The notes beneath the pieces were generated by a model that searched no databases, was not told where the DNA came from, and saw nothing but the letters and a program-made list of their open reading frames with translations. DNA of 64,000 nucleotides. It comes from Camarhynchus parvulus. Taxonomy: Eukaryota > Chordata > Aves > Passeriformes > Thraupidae. Every line of letters starts with the position of its first letter. Within the stretch, counting starts at the first letter, position 1. A program made the translations under genes and the position numbers. The DNA is taken from positions 12,734,501 through 12,798,500 of the forward strand of contig NC_044578.1 in NCBI RefSeq assembly GCF_901933205.1, written 5' to 3'. Positions 36,661 through 47,524 of the stretch are shown piece after piece.

Positions 36661-39600
36661 ATGAGAACCTTTAGACCAGAGGAATTAAGAAAGTGCTTTA
36701 GTGTGTTTTCTCTGTAGGAATGGACTTCATTGAAGTAAAGCCTGAGTAAAGGTATCTATCTTCTTCTCTGGTCTATATCCCCTATGTTCACTCAAAAAGT
36801 GATTATTTTGGGAAGTAATTTAAAACAGATTAAAAAAATAAAAATACCACACTGATTAAAGCTGTATCTTTGTATTTTAAAATAGTCAGAGTAGACATTA
36901 AAATATGTAGCAGTCTCAATCATTCTCATTTACTGAGCACATTTCATTCAGCAATTTCTCTTCTGCCACAGATAATTGTTCCTTATGTGCAGTAAGCATG
37001 TCACTCTGCATCCCTTCTCCTTTCAACTTGTTTGATCAAATGTGGCTATTTTTCTTGCAGATTTTTCCCTGTATTAAAAATAATTTCTTTCTTCAGCAGC
37101 ATATTGACCACTTGAGTTCAGTACACCAGTCAGGTCTCCATATGTTGATAATCCTTCTATGTTTTACACCAAGATCTCCACATAAGCTCACCTAGGAGTC
37201 TACTCATGAGTACACGATATGATTAAATAATCTATTAACTGTTTGAAAGGAAAATAGCATCTAAAATCTAAAAAAGTAAGTGAGCAGCCTCTTTATATTA
37301 GGTGAACTACAAAGCCTCTCTGAGCTGCAGGTGCTGCCACTGGCACAGAAAGGCAGAACAGATGGGGATGATGGGGGCATGAGACAATGGCAGTAGGTGC
37401 AGGGCAACTCCATGACAAAGGCAGGCAGTGGGCTCCCCCAAATCCCAGCCTAGTCTTTGCCATGATTCTCCTTCTCCATCTCTCACATATTGCTGGCTAC
37501 TTCCACCCCTTTACTGCTACTTTTTGACAGAGGTGCTCTTCTGGTCATTCTTTTACATAAGGAGTCAGAATTTCCTTTAATGTACATGAAAACAGTTTAA
37601 TTTAGGTTGTCAAAAAATAAGACAATTCAGAAGATGAATTCTTCTGTTCCCCAACTAACATTCACCTCCTGAGTGCCTTATAATTACATCCACAGTGACC
37701 CTTGGGCAGGGATGAAATGTAACGCTATGAAGGGTGTAGGGTAAATGAGCATCAATTTGTTAAATACTGCATTTCTGTCTGGATTTTAACCTTTGGAGAA
37801 TACAATGCACATGTGAAATGCAATTGTAAAGAGATGAGTGAATAGAAAGGCCTGTTTAGTTAGGTTGTAATATCATAGCTGTATTTAAAATTCCTGAAGC
37901 GCTGCAGAGTTCTGGCTGCAGGATGTTTTCCCCAAAGTACCTAATGTAAACATAAGCCTGTTTATATTTCAGTAGGTGTGAATAAACTCAGCCAATATTC
38001 AGTGCCAAGAAAATGAAGCACTTTTTTTTCCCATCACAACAATTGATGTAAGTAATCAACTTGATGTGTGTTGAAAATGAGACCTTCATTCTGCTGTTTC
38101 CAATAAACAATATTAATGTGTGTTTGAGAAGCTCGAAGCAGATAAATTTCTACAGAGAAAATATTTCATTTCTCAGTGCTTTTGTAATAAAAGAAACCCA
38201 ACAAAATGTTTTACAAGACCAAGTCCCTGATGTTGTGATGGCATGTAGCAGATTTTAATGGTAAATCCTTAATCATGCCTGTGGTATGAAAAGAGCCATT
38301 GTGCCACAGGTGGCAGCAGGAGCAGAGGCTGGGAAGTGGTGACTGGTAAAAAAGAAAATAGTGGCCTTTTCTTTCTCTTGAGACACTGCAGAGGCAAGCC
38401 AGCCACAAAAATGTGGTTGAGCTTTTGATGGCACTGAGGGGAGAAGCCTGAGAGGGGTTCAGGGCAAAGGCAGGATTTTTCTAGTGTTCAAGGATGTGGT
38501 AGAATCAGGTGGAACAGAGTTCCCTGGGTTTGCAACAGCTTTTTTTTAAATGAGACATTTCTGGGGAACTGAAACATTTAATCTGTAGCCAAGAGCACAG
38601 AAGGGAGGTGGCTTTTTATTTTGTAAAAATAATGAAGCCATAGATCCAGAGCCAAATTTTGAAGAGGATTCTAAATAGTGTTTTGGGGAAAAGATTATGG
38701 AAAGAATTACCAGTAGCTGTTGTCACCTCCCAAAGCTCTACTGCTGAAAGCAAGTACTGAATAGCTTTTCTAATCTTTTCTCTCATCCCTTTCTTTTGGA
38801 TGAAGTCAAGCAGAATGTAGCTAAAGGCTCTATTTCCACTGAAATCTGCTGCGTTAAATTAGACCTTCTGAATCCATCCTTTCCCCAGAAGACACTATTT
38901 TTCTTTTTTTTTTTCTTTTTTTCTTTTTTCTCTCTTTTTTTTTTTATACAGTAACGAGTGGGTGTTTAATTACTTGACTTTTACAATGATACAACCTTTG
39001 AGACCTTCCTGACTAGCTGAGTATGCAAAGTGTACTGTTCAGCCTGCTCAACAGCTCAAATTGCCTTGCTAACACTTACAGCATGGGAGAGGGAAGGGAA
39101 AAGGCTCTGGGAGCTGTAACTTACACAGGTTTGTTGCGTGTCTTGAAATCAGGGACTGCACCAAAATCCAACATGAACTGACAAAGGCCTTTATGATTTT
39201 CAGCTCTGCCCCAGCTGCACATGCATACATATTCATGCAGACCCACTTTTAGTTTGCATTTGGACTTTGCACAACTTCCTGGCTCTGTGCAAGCAGAAAG
39301 CAAAGTTTCAACCTGTGTGGGCTCACACCCACTTCCACCCTCAAATTTGACTATGAGGTTTTGATTTCAAGCAAACTTAAAATTGCAAAGTGGAACACCA
39401 TCAAAACCAGTGAGTTTTCTCTGGCTTGGTGTCAAAAGTGAGAGAAATTGCACATTTGCACGCTCTTGGAATGCAGCTTCATGGGAACATTTCAAAAACA
39501 TTAATCATTCTTTCAGGAGACTTCAGGTCTCATGTTTTACATTCACTAGCACGTATAAATCACAAATTTGGAACATCAGTTCTGATCTCAATTATATTTG

Positions 39601-42189
39601 ACACAATTCTCTTGTCATCAGTTTGATTAAATATGTTTTACATTGAGTCCCAATTCTATAAACAGTTTCACAATTCAGCTTTAAAATTAAGCATATGCAA
39701 AAATGTTCAAAAGACCATAGTCTCAGTTTTGGGCTATGAAACTCCTGATTTCAGAACATGTAATTGTTATATTATGTCATCAGCTTCCAAATTTTCTTCT
39801 TACATTTTTTTCTTTATCTATTTTTAGTTTATATGAAGTAATGTCACACTAACTTCAGCGGAAGCTTGAAACATTGCATTGTTTGACTAATTAAAGCTAA
39901 AAAGTTTCTCTTGAACAAAATGTCATATCCCTCAATTATATCTAATGAGGAAAAACATAACTCTTAAGAGGCCTCTTGTAAAGTAAATAGCTCCTTATGA
40001 AAATAAGTAAGAAGTGTTAATTATTTGATAGAAACATGAGCTAAAACCTTACTGAAATGTATATATACTAGTAACAGATTGCTATCTAAGGAAAAATGCA
40101 ATTAATAATTTGTTAAAAATAGTGGAACGATTGTTTCAGTTCAAAAAGTTAATGCTATTTTTTTTGTGATTCCTTATAGAAACACAGAAATAAGAGTTAT
40201 TATCATAGCACTTTTACCTATAGGAAAAACAAAGAATTATTCCTGTTGCTTCCCAAAAGAGGATTGGCAAAATTGTACTTAGCATGTCATGAACACTAAA
40301 AGCTCTTCTGCATCTTAAACATGTATAAGAACCTTAAAAGCAAATTTCTGAAATACAAAAGTCAGTAAGTTCATAACCAAAAATTTAGATTTTAGCCAAA
40401 GGCAAGTTGGCTTAACTATGACATAGATAACTTCTGGTTTCCTGACATCAGTCAAAACAATTAATAAATTAATCAGAAATAATAGTAATTCAGTGTAGGT
40501 ATAAAATTTAGGTTTCATTAGATCAATAACCAAAGAACTTTTTGCCTTCTGGTAATTTTTCTAAACTGTTGGAGTTTGCAGTGGTTTTATAAATGTTTAA
40601 CAAATATTAATAATTAATCTTATTTGTGTTTATACAATGACATTTTTAATCTGTCTTTGCACACCAAGTCTTAAAGCTGGAGATTTGAAAGTCACACTAG
40701 AGTGAAATGTGAATCCATGAAATGTGTTCCACTCATGCTTTTACATAAAAGCTTATGGGAATGGTCAAATTTCCCTAAACCTCAAAATAATTTCATCTGC
40801 AATAAATGGAAAAAAAATTTCAAGAGTTTCTTCATGCCCTAAAGAAATTACTTAGTTTTCCTCCTCCTTCCCACACAAAGCACTATCTTCCAGGTTACTT
40901 TGTTATCTGCTCATGATGGATAAGAGCTGGAGCAATTTAGCTACTCAAGCAAGTCTGGTTTGTAGTCTGAAAGTAGAAGTCACTAGAAAAATGCTATTTG
41001 GCTAGTGGCAGTTTAAACAGTGGTATATGATTTTCACTCATTTTAAGTAATTTCTGTACATTTCTTAGCTCCTATTTAAGTGAATCTAAGAAATTTTCTC
41101 TGTGAAATGGAAAAGATTTGTGCATGTTAAATGGGGGATTATAAAACATTGTTTTTGCAGCTGTCTGATCTCTTGTTAGTTAACACATTTTTCATTTACT
41201 TTTTCTTCTTTGAGTTCTGGTGTACTTCAGACACAAAACTGAAAAAGACTAATACAGCTTCTCAGTTTAGTCTGGTTTGGACCTTGAAATAACTTTTTGG
41301 AGTAAACAACTGACCTAATTACATATACAGTGAAGGCATTAAAATGCAATACAGTCTGCAAAATGCACTAGGGTCAGCAAAATACTACAGACTTCAAACA
41401 AAAAAACTGCAAAACATACTTGTAAAATTTGCTTTACTACAGACAGAAACAATCAGGTTAGTAATAACAGTGTGGTCTTAAAAATTAAGACAGCTATGGT
41501 TCAATTCATGAGTTTGAAGAAAAGAGAATGGCAGAGCCAAACCCCTGAAAAATGTATTTTCCCAGGAGAAGCAACTTTGTTTTCTGAAGGGAGGTTAGTT
41601 ATAATCCCCTGGATGCTGTAGTGAGATGTTTGCTAAATAGCAATGAACACTACCTTAAAAACAAATCTAACAAACAATCAGCATATCTTTTTTACAGCCA
41701 CCCTTTTATAGTCTCCCCAAAAGATTTACAGTCTCCATAGCTGTAAACGGTGTGAGTGAGTGATCTCTCAGTCAGAGCTGCCATGGCACTGTTGCTTCCC
41801 AGCAGGCAGTCCAGTCAGATGATGTAGAGTAGGCGTAGGGAGACAGATCCCATTTGAATGCATGAAAAAAACATGATGCTGAAATTTCATAGCTGTTGTA
41901 GAGTTTATTCTAGATGCCTGATCCTCATTTTTTGCTCGCTTGGAGCTTCCATTCAAACATAATACTGGATTTGTGCAAAACTGCACTCTGTCACTTGTCC
42001 GAATTTATCAGCATTTAATTTATGCCAACGCTGAATGCACTGCAGGGCAGCAGAAATCACAGGAGCCACACACAGCTGATGGCCGTGCTGCTTTCATTCC
42101 CCTGTCAGCAGGGACTGCAAAGCCATGCACCCTGTCCTTTTGGAAAGGCAGAGGCAGAGGAAGAAGCACTCCTGAAAATTCTTGCCACA
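36661..42189. other. Non-coding unique DNA with one T-rich tract
   Basis: No gene is supported. Open frames are 103 codons or fewer and overlap on both strands. A pyrimidine tract lies at 38898-38945. The segments 37740-38000 and 41760-42060 are non-repetitive and have the look of possible conserved noncoding DNA, discussed in the findings. Confidence 0.5.
38898..38945 (+). repeat. T-rich polypyrimidine tract
   Basis: About 48 nt of T with interspersed C and no purine. On the minus strand it is an A-rich purine tract. It could be the poly(A) tail of a minus-strand retroposon, but no element body is recognisable beside it. Confidence 0.75.
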
Positions 42190-42235
42190 GATGCCCTGTC
42201 TATAAATTGGGACTAATAGTACTTCACTATTTTGA
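42190..42235 (-). repeat. MIR-like SINE relic, antisense fragment
   Basis: ATGCCCTGTCTATAAATTGG, GACTAATAGTACTTCACTAT and TTTGAGCAG follow the reverse-complement MIR order (CCCATCTGTAAAATGGG, GATAATAGTACCTACCTCAT). It lies about 170 bp from the sense-strand relic at 42408 and in the opposite orientation, so the two are separate insertions or the result of an inversion. Confidence 0.45.
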
Positions 42236-42407
42236 GCAGTTCTTAATGTAGGGTTCAGACCTCTCTAATAGATCCCACTCTGAGTCTCAAGTGGTTTCTC
42301 CTGTGTCCAACAACCTGCTTCTGCAGAAGTTGCTGACTAGCTTGATAAGGAGCTGGATTAAGCTATTTGTTATCTGCCTGCATTGTACCCCAGATACTTA
42401 CCTATCT

Positions 42408-42580
42408 AAGGTACTTATATCAGCACCTTTACACCTAAGCACTTCCTAGTCTGTAATGGAAAGTATTTCCTTTATCATAGTCCTGGAAATAGTATTCTTT
42501 TCAATTTATAGATGGGGAACTGAAGCAGAGAGAGTAAATGACTTTCCTGCAGTTTTAACAAGAATCCTGAGGCAGAGGAA
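42408..42580 (+). repeat. MIR-like SINE relic, longest copy in the window
   Basis: From GGTACTTATATCAGCACC, through AAGCACTTCCTAGTCTGTAA and TGGAAAGTATTTCC, to AATTTATAGATGGGGAACTG and AAGCAGAGAGAGTAAATGAC, the order follows amniote MIR-type elements: GAGCACCTCACAATC, TATTTATCC, TTTTACAGATGGGGAACTGA, GGCACAGAGAGACTAAGTGAC. It ends in a degraded CTTGCCCAAGG region. The 78-codon plus-strand frame across its right half is not a gene. Confidence 0.7.
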
Positions 42581-43211
42581 AGACCTGCCCCTGGCGTGGC
42601 TGTGGCAGACAAACGAGGGAAAGCCAGGGAGAGGGAGCAAAAGATATTGTAACAAAATGTGTTATTTACCAGCCATACACACAATCCCATAAATTGGCCA
42701 GATCAAAAGAGATGAGCAAAGCTCATTAAAACCAAACCATTGCCTTTGGGTTTTTGCAAATTGTTTTGAGGAATGTCAGCATCCTTATAAGCATCCTGTT
42801 GTTGCAACCTCTAAACAGTGGCTGAAAAAAGAACCAAACTAAACTACACATCCAAGTAAAGCCTAACCAATTCTTTTGCAGTCATGTGAGCTTATGAATG
42901 ATTGTGGAATTTAATTTTCACAGAATAGTCTTTATTTTTTCTTAAGGCAGAAGAAATTTGCCTCAGTTAGGGAAATTAACCCTACAGTAGGAAGAACCCC
43001 ACGTCTTGTTACCAGAAACCATTGCAATAAGTGTTACACTTTTGATATATAGTGACAGAAGAGAATTTTGAATTACAATGGGAATAAACCCAACTATTTT
43101 GATGGAATTGGTCAAGAGCAATTAACAATTAACCAAACATTAATGTCTTTTGTTCTAGCTGACAATTAGTAATTAGCCACTAGTTGGGACCATATGTCAC
43201 ATATCTGCTAC

Positions 43212-43250
43212 GGAAATTAAAATGACTGACAAAGGAAATTAGAGTGACTG
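43212..43250. repeat. Imperfect 22-bp tandem duplication
   Basis: GGAAATTAAAATGACTG (43212-43228) recurs 22 bp later as GGAAATTAGAGTGACTG (43234-43250), with two mismatches in 17. This is an older local duplication. Confidence 0.65.
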
Positions 43251-44088
43251 GGGTCAGTGATTACATTAAGCCAACTGAGTATAGGCCAGGTCAGTGCATA
43301 TGTATTCCATACTATGTTTTGTGTGAAGCGTGCTTGGAGCTGGGGAAGAAAGGCCCTGCAAGTGACAGGAGGAGAGGGGAAGGGCTCCTTTCCTTCCTTT
43401 GCTGCACGCAGCCGTGCCTGTGCAGAGGGGGCACTCCTTGAGCAGGCAGAGAAGCTGCGGTGTGAGAATCAAGGATAGGGCTACATGCCCAGGTCTGCAA
43501 GGCAATAGCAAGGGAGATCCTTCCAGGGAGTCAGTGAATCCTGTGGAGAGTTTGGGCAACATTTACAGCCACTGAAAGAGTGAAGGATTGGTCCCATGAG
43601 GACAGACTGACAGGGAAAAGATTGGTTTCCCATCTTTCTTATTTAGTCTTTCCCTTGTGGCATGTCTAAGATTTCTTTATCTGAAGTGTTTACTGTCTTA
43701 TAGTTTTGTTGCCGCTTCTTATTGGCCTTTTGTTTTATAGCCCGGAAGACATCTAGGTGTTTTATGTGCATATTTTAAGGAAAAACAGCAGGCAGTTCCA
43801 CACAGATCTGTGTTAGGCATGGTCCAGCCACTAAGTTTCTCTGCATTGGTTTATCTCCAGTAGTTGAACAGTGAGATAGTATACCATGAGAAGTTACACT
43901 GAAAAACTACAAAGATGAAAGATTTTTTCCCCTGGGTTGAGGCTGTAACTGTCTCCTCTGAGAGATATATGGCAAGGATCAGAGCAAGTGTTTCTGACAG
44001 TAGGCAAGGTAGCTGAATATGTGTAGGTGACATGGTGAGATATTTCATTTACCTCCTAAGAAAAGTAGATTCAATTCTGTAACAAAAA

Positions 44089-44089
44089 T

Positions 44090-44125
<36 letters not shown>

Positions 44126-44149
44126 TTCTTTCTTTCTTTCTTTCTTTTT

Positions 44150-44217
<68 letters not shown>

Positions 44218-44235
44218 TTCTTTCTTTCTTTCTTT

Positions 44236-44275
<40 letters not shown>

Positions 44276-44295
44276 TTCCTTCCTTCCTTCCTTCC
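44089..44295 (+). repeat. 207-nt TTTC/TTCC polypyrimidine microsatellite
   Basis: The tract is mostly (TTTC)n with an extra T at four places and a (TTCC)n end at about 44277-44295. It contains no purine over 207 nt. The minus strand is pure GAAA/GGAA and gives a spurious Lys/Glu/Arg frame. Long mirror-symmetric homopyrimidine tracts can form intramolecular triplexes (H-DNA), stall replication and mutate quickly. A less regular CTTTT stretch continues to about 44317. The assembled length may not be exact. Confidence 0.95.
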
Positions 44296-45540
44296 ATCTT
44301 TTCTTTTCTTTCTCTTTTATATTATTTCTACCACTTCACATACAATGTCCCTCTCTCAATGTGGTCTGGGGTACAGCACTAGCTGGTGTTGCATTTCAAC
44401 ACAGTCTATGTGAGATAATGCAACAGGACAATTGCTATTCAAAGAAAAAATGAGGTTAAGGTAAATCAGCCTTTACTACAGGGGCTGTTTATCTGGATTA
44501 TAAAAGGAAACTGTTTCTTCAATTACAGTAAACTGTAGTCCATCCTCTAGCTGAAGCTGCACAGAGAAGCATTTGCTGTATTCTACAGAGAGATTCCTCT
44601 GAAGGTGACCCTTGCACACAAACCAGTCCCTGGATGCTCTCACTTATTGCAGTTAATATGAGCTGGAGAGCCCTAGCTTAGAGACTCATTCTTTCAGAAG
44701 TGCTCAGGCTCTGTCGAGAGCTGAGGTGCATGAGAGAAGCTTCAGACAGGAATAATGATTCTTCCTTGAAGTGATCAGTCCCTGAGGAGCACGGCTCCTT
44801 TCCCTGAGCAGCACACAGCCCAAGCTCCTCCTGGCTGCCTTGAGGTGGCCCTGGGTATAAACACAGCCTGTTTGGGCTGGTACCTGTACTGGTACCACCT
44901 CTTGTATCTAGCTGATATGCTGGGAGTATCAAAGGTAAGCCTCACAGAGAGATGTCAACAAAAGAATAGTGAGATTGCTGCTGGACTTGATGGCATGGGG
45001 AGAGAAGAGCAGGTCAGATGAGCAGGAAGCCCTAAGGCGGGGGAGTCCTCTAAAGAAATGTGCTGGAGAGCACAGAGAGCTGCCTGGATATGCCAGCCCT
45101 CATTTGTATGATGGATATGAAGTATTTGTGACATTTTTGTTAAACCATCACTCTAGGTAGCCCTGGAGTGAGCATGATGTTTGTATTCATGTTCGGAAGT
45201 GTTTGTACAATGTTTCTGGGAGAGAGGGGTCATCACAAGCTCTTTCAAAGCCTTCAGTGTTTCCAAAAAAACAGTGAGAAGAGGGCGGTGGAAGAATTTT
45301 CTTTCAGGTGTTCTGTGTTATAGAGAGAACTGAGTGATAGCTGTAGACTTGATGTGTGGATTGCTAAAGGAAAAGGAGGAGGAATAGTTTTGGTGAAGCT
45401 CACAGCAGTGAAGAAAGCAAAAGTGAGATCGAAAGCAAGATCCCTTGGGCTGACTTCAGCAGTGGAGAGGAGTGCTGGAGGGGCCCCAGCAGCCCTACTG
45501 AGCTTTGATCACTGCAGCAGCTCCAGGTAGACCCTGATCA

Positions 45541-45562
45541 ACATGTCCTTGACATGTCCTTG
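45541..45562. repeat. 11-bp perfect tandem duplication
   Basis: ACATGTCCTTG is present twice in immediate succession, at 45541-45551 and 45552-45562. It overlaps the p53-like half site ACATGTCC, but the duplication alone explains the pattern. Confidence 0.85.
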
Positions 45563-47500
45563 GCAGACATATGAATTTTAGACCAGATAAGTCACATGCA
45601 AATTTAATCAGAGAAGTAAGACCATAGCATCTGCCATATCAGCCTCTCTGCTCTGCTGGAATAGCCCAAGGCAGGTAGAGTACTTAATCTTATTCAAGTG
45701 TCCCAAGTTATTGTTTTCTTGTATCTTCCTCTCTTTTGTACACCTTCCTGTTGACTTGTTATGCTTGATAGTCCTCTGATCTAGGGGAGGTTGTTCTGTT
45801 TTTATTCATAGTTGGAATATTAAGAAATATTGCTCGTTCTTGAGAACAAAAAATAGTTCAATCTCCTTTCCTTCCCTGGATGTGGCTTGCTCTGTTACTC
45901 AAATTTTGTTAGGAACACAAAATACAAACACCTTTCCTCTGTATTGTTTGGCATAGGGTACCACTGGATCCAGCATCCTTGCACTGCTGAGGAAACTGTC
46001 CTGGGGCTTATGATTTTTAAATGATACATCTGAATAGTTACTCATGTAAATGTTCTACTTTAATTATTGGTGGGATTTCCATCCTCTTTATGTTATACCT
46101 AAGGCATCTTTCTCAGTTCTTTTGTATTTATCACTCTGTGTAATACATAGAGAGAACATACATATTTCTCACTGTCATTTTCCATCTGCATGAAACATCA
46201 CATCAAGTGTTGGTCAGCAAGGGAATAGAGACAGAAAAAAGCATTGGTGTCTGTTGACAAATTTTTGCCTTCTTAGCAGGAACATTCATCTGGTTTATGC
46301 TTTATTATTTTAATTAATTGGGTAGCCATATAATCCAAATATTAGTTTGCTCAAAATAATGTTGAGTTTATATGAGTCCCCAATTTTGCCTTAAAAAGTG
46401 AAGTATTCTGTCAGTGATTTTACAAGAGTAGACAAGCATGAAATTAATTTTATATATTAGCACTAGGAAAGCTTACAGCTTGCTAACATTGGTAGGAAAT
46501 TTTACTATAACTGTAATATAAGGCTGTGGGGATTTTCCCCCTTCAGCTAGGTGAATTTCTTCAGCAATTCAAGCCTCTAATAACTTCTTTAAATAGGGTA
46601 TCTAAATTTCTATACTGGGACTTCCTAATCTAATTCTGTGCTGCTGCCTTGTGTGTGCATAGCTGTGATATAGAATATATTTTTGTATACATAATATTAT
46701 CATGCATCAATATAGTTAGACTGGGGCCATGTAGGGAAGATTAGACTCATTGAGTTAGAGAAAGCTTGTTTTGCAGTTCTGCTTAGACTATGAAAATGGG
46801 GTTTAATAAACATGGAGATGTTTGTCCACTAGTCTCTTATACAGGCACCAATTCTAAAGCAAAAGAACTGCCAGCACAGTAGACCTTGGGGTATTCTTCA
46901 GAAAAAGATAATTCCACTCTTCTCATGGATACTCAAGGAAGAGGTTTGTAAGTCTGTGACTAATTTCTACCCACTGGATGTCTGGGTTCATCCTGACACA
47001 TCCAGGCTGATCCTGGTTCCTGCACAAACTGTTCAGCCATCTGCAGCTGGAAATAGCTCCACCTGAGAAGCACCATGTCTTTTTCTATATTCTCAAATAA
47101 TTCTTTATTTATATGTTGCATCCTTGCATGCCTTCTAGTACAACCATTCTAGGAATTTCTCCAGCAAGTTGAAACCAGATTCTAGTTTTATACCAGCACA
47201 TATACATAATTTTTGGATAATGTCTATCTCTCAGCAATAAAGCAAGCAGACCTGTTTTTAACATTAGATCAAGAAGTCCTTGTACCTTTGAATCTTTGAT
47301 TACAGTACATAAGGACTTGTGATAGGTCTAGGCATGGTGCTACGTGGCTTCTAACACAGTTGTATGAATTCATTTTTCTTTTTCTATTGAAAAAGTAATG
47401 TGAAAGAATCTTTTACTGCCTTTCATTGTAAATTAGAGTTTTAAATGATGTGGCTGTCATTTGAATATGCTAATTATGCTATATTATTTTACAGACCATT

Positions 47501-47524
47501 AGACACGCCTATAAAAACGTGTCT
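47501..47524. repeat. 7-bp perfect inverted repeat with TATAAAA loop
   Basis: AGACACG at 47501-47507 and CGTGTCT at 47518-47524 are exact reverse complements, separated by CCTATAAAAA. Each arm contains a CpG, which is uncommon in this AT-rich neighbourhood. Confidence 0.7.

Noticed and set aside
44049..44297. 82-codon minus-strand frame rich in Lys, Glu and Arg
   Set aside because: It is the GAAA/GGAA microsatellite translated. The repeat contains no stop codon in any frame, so the open frame is trivial.
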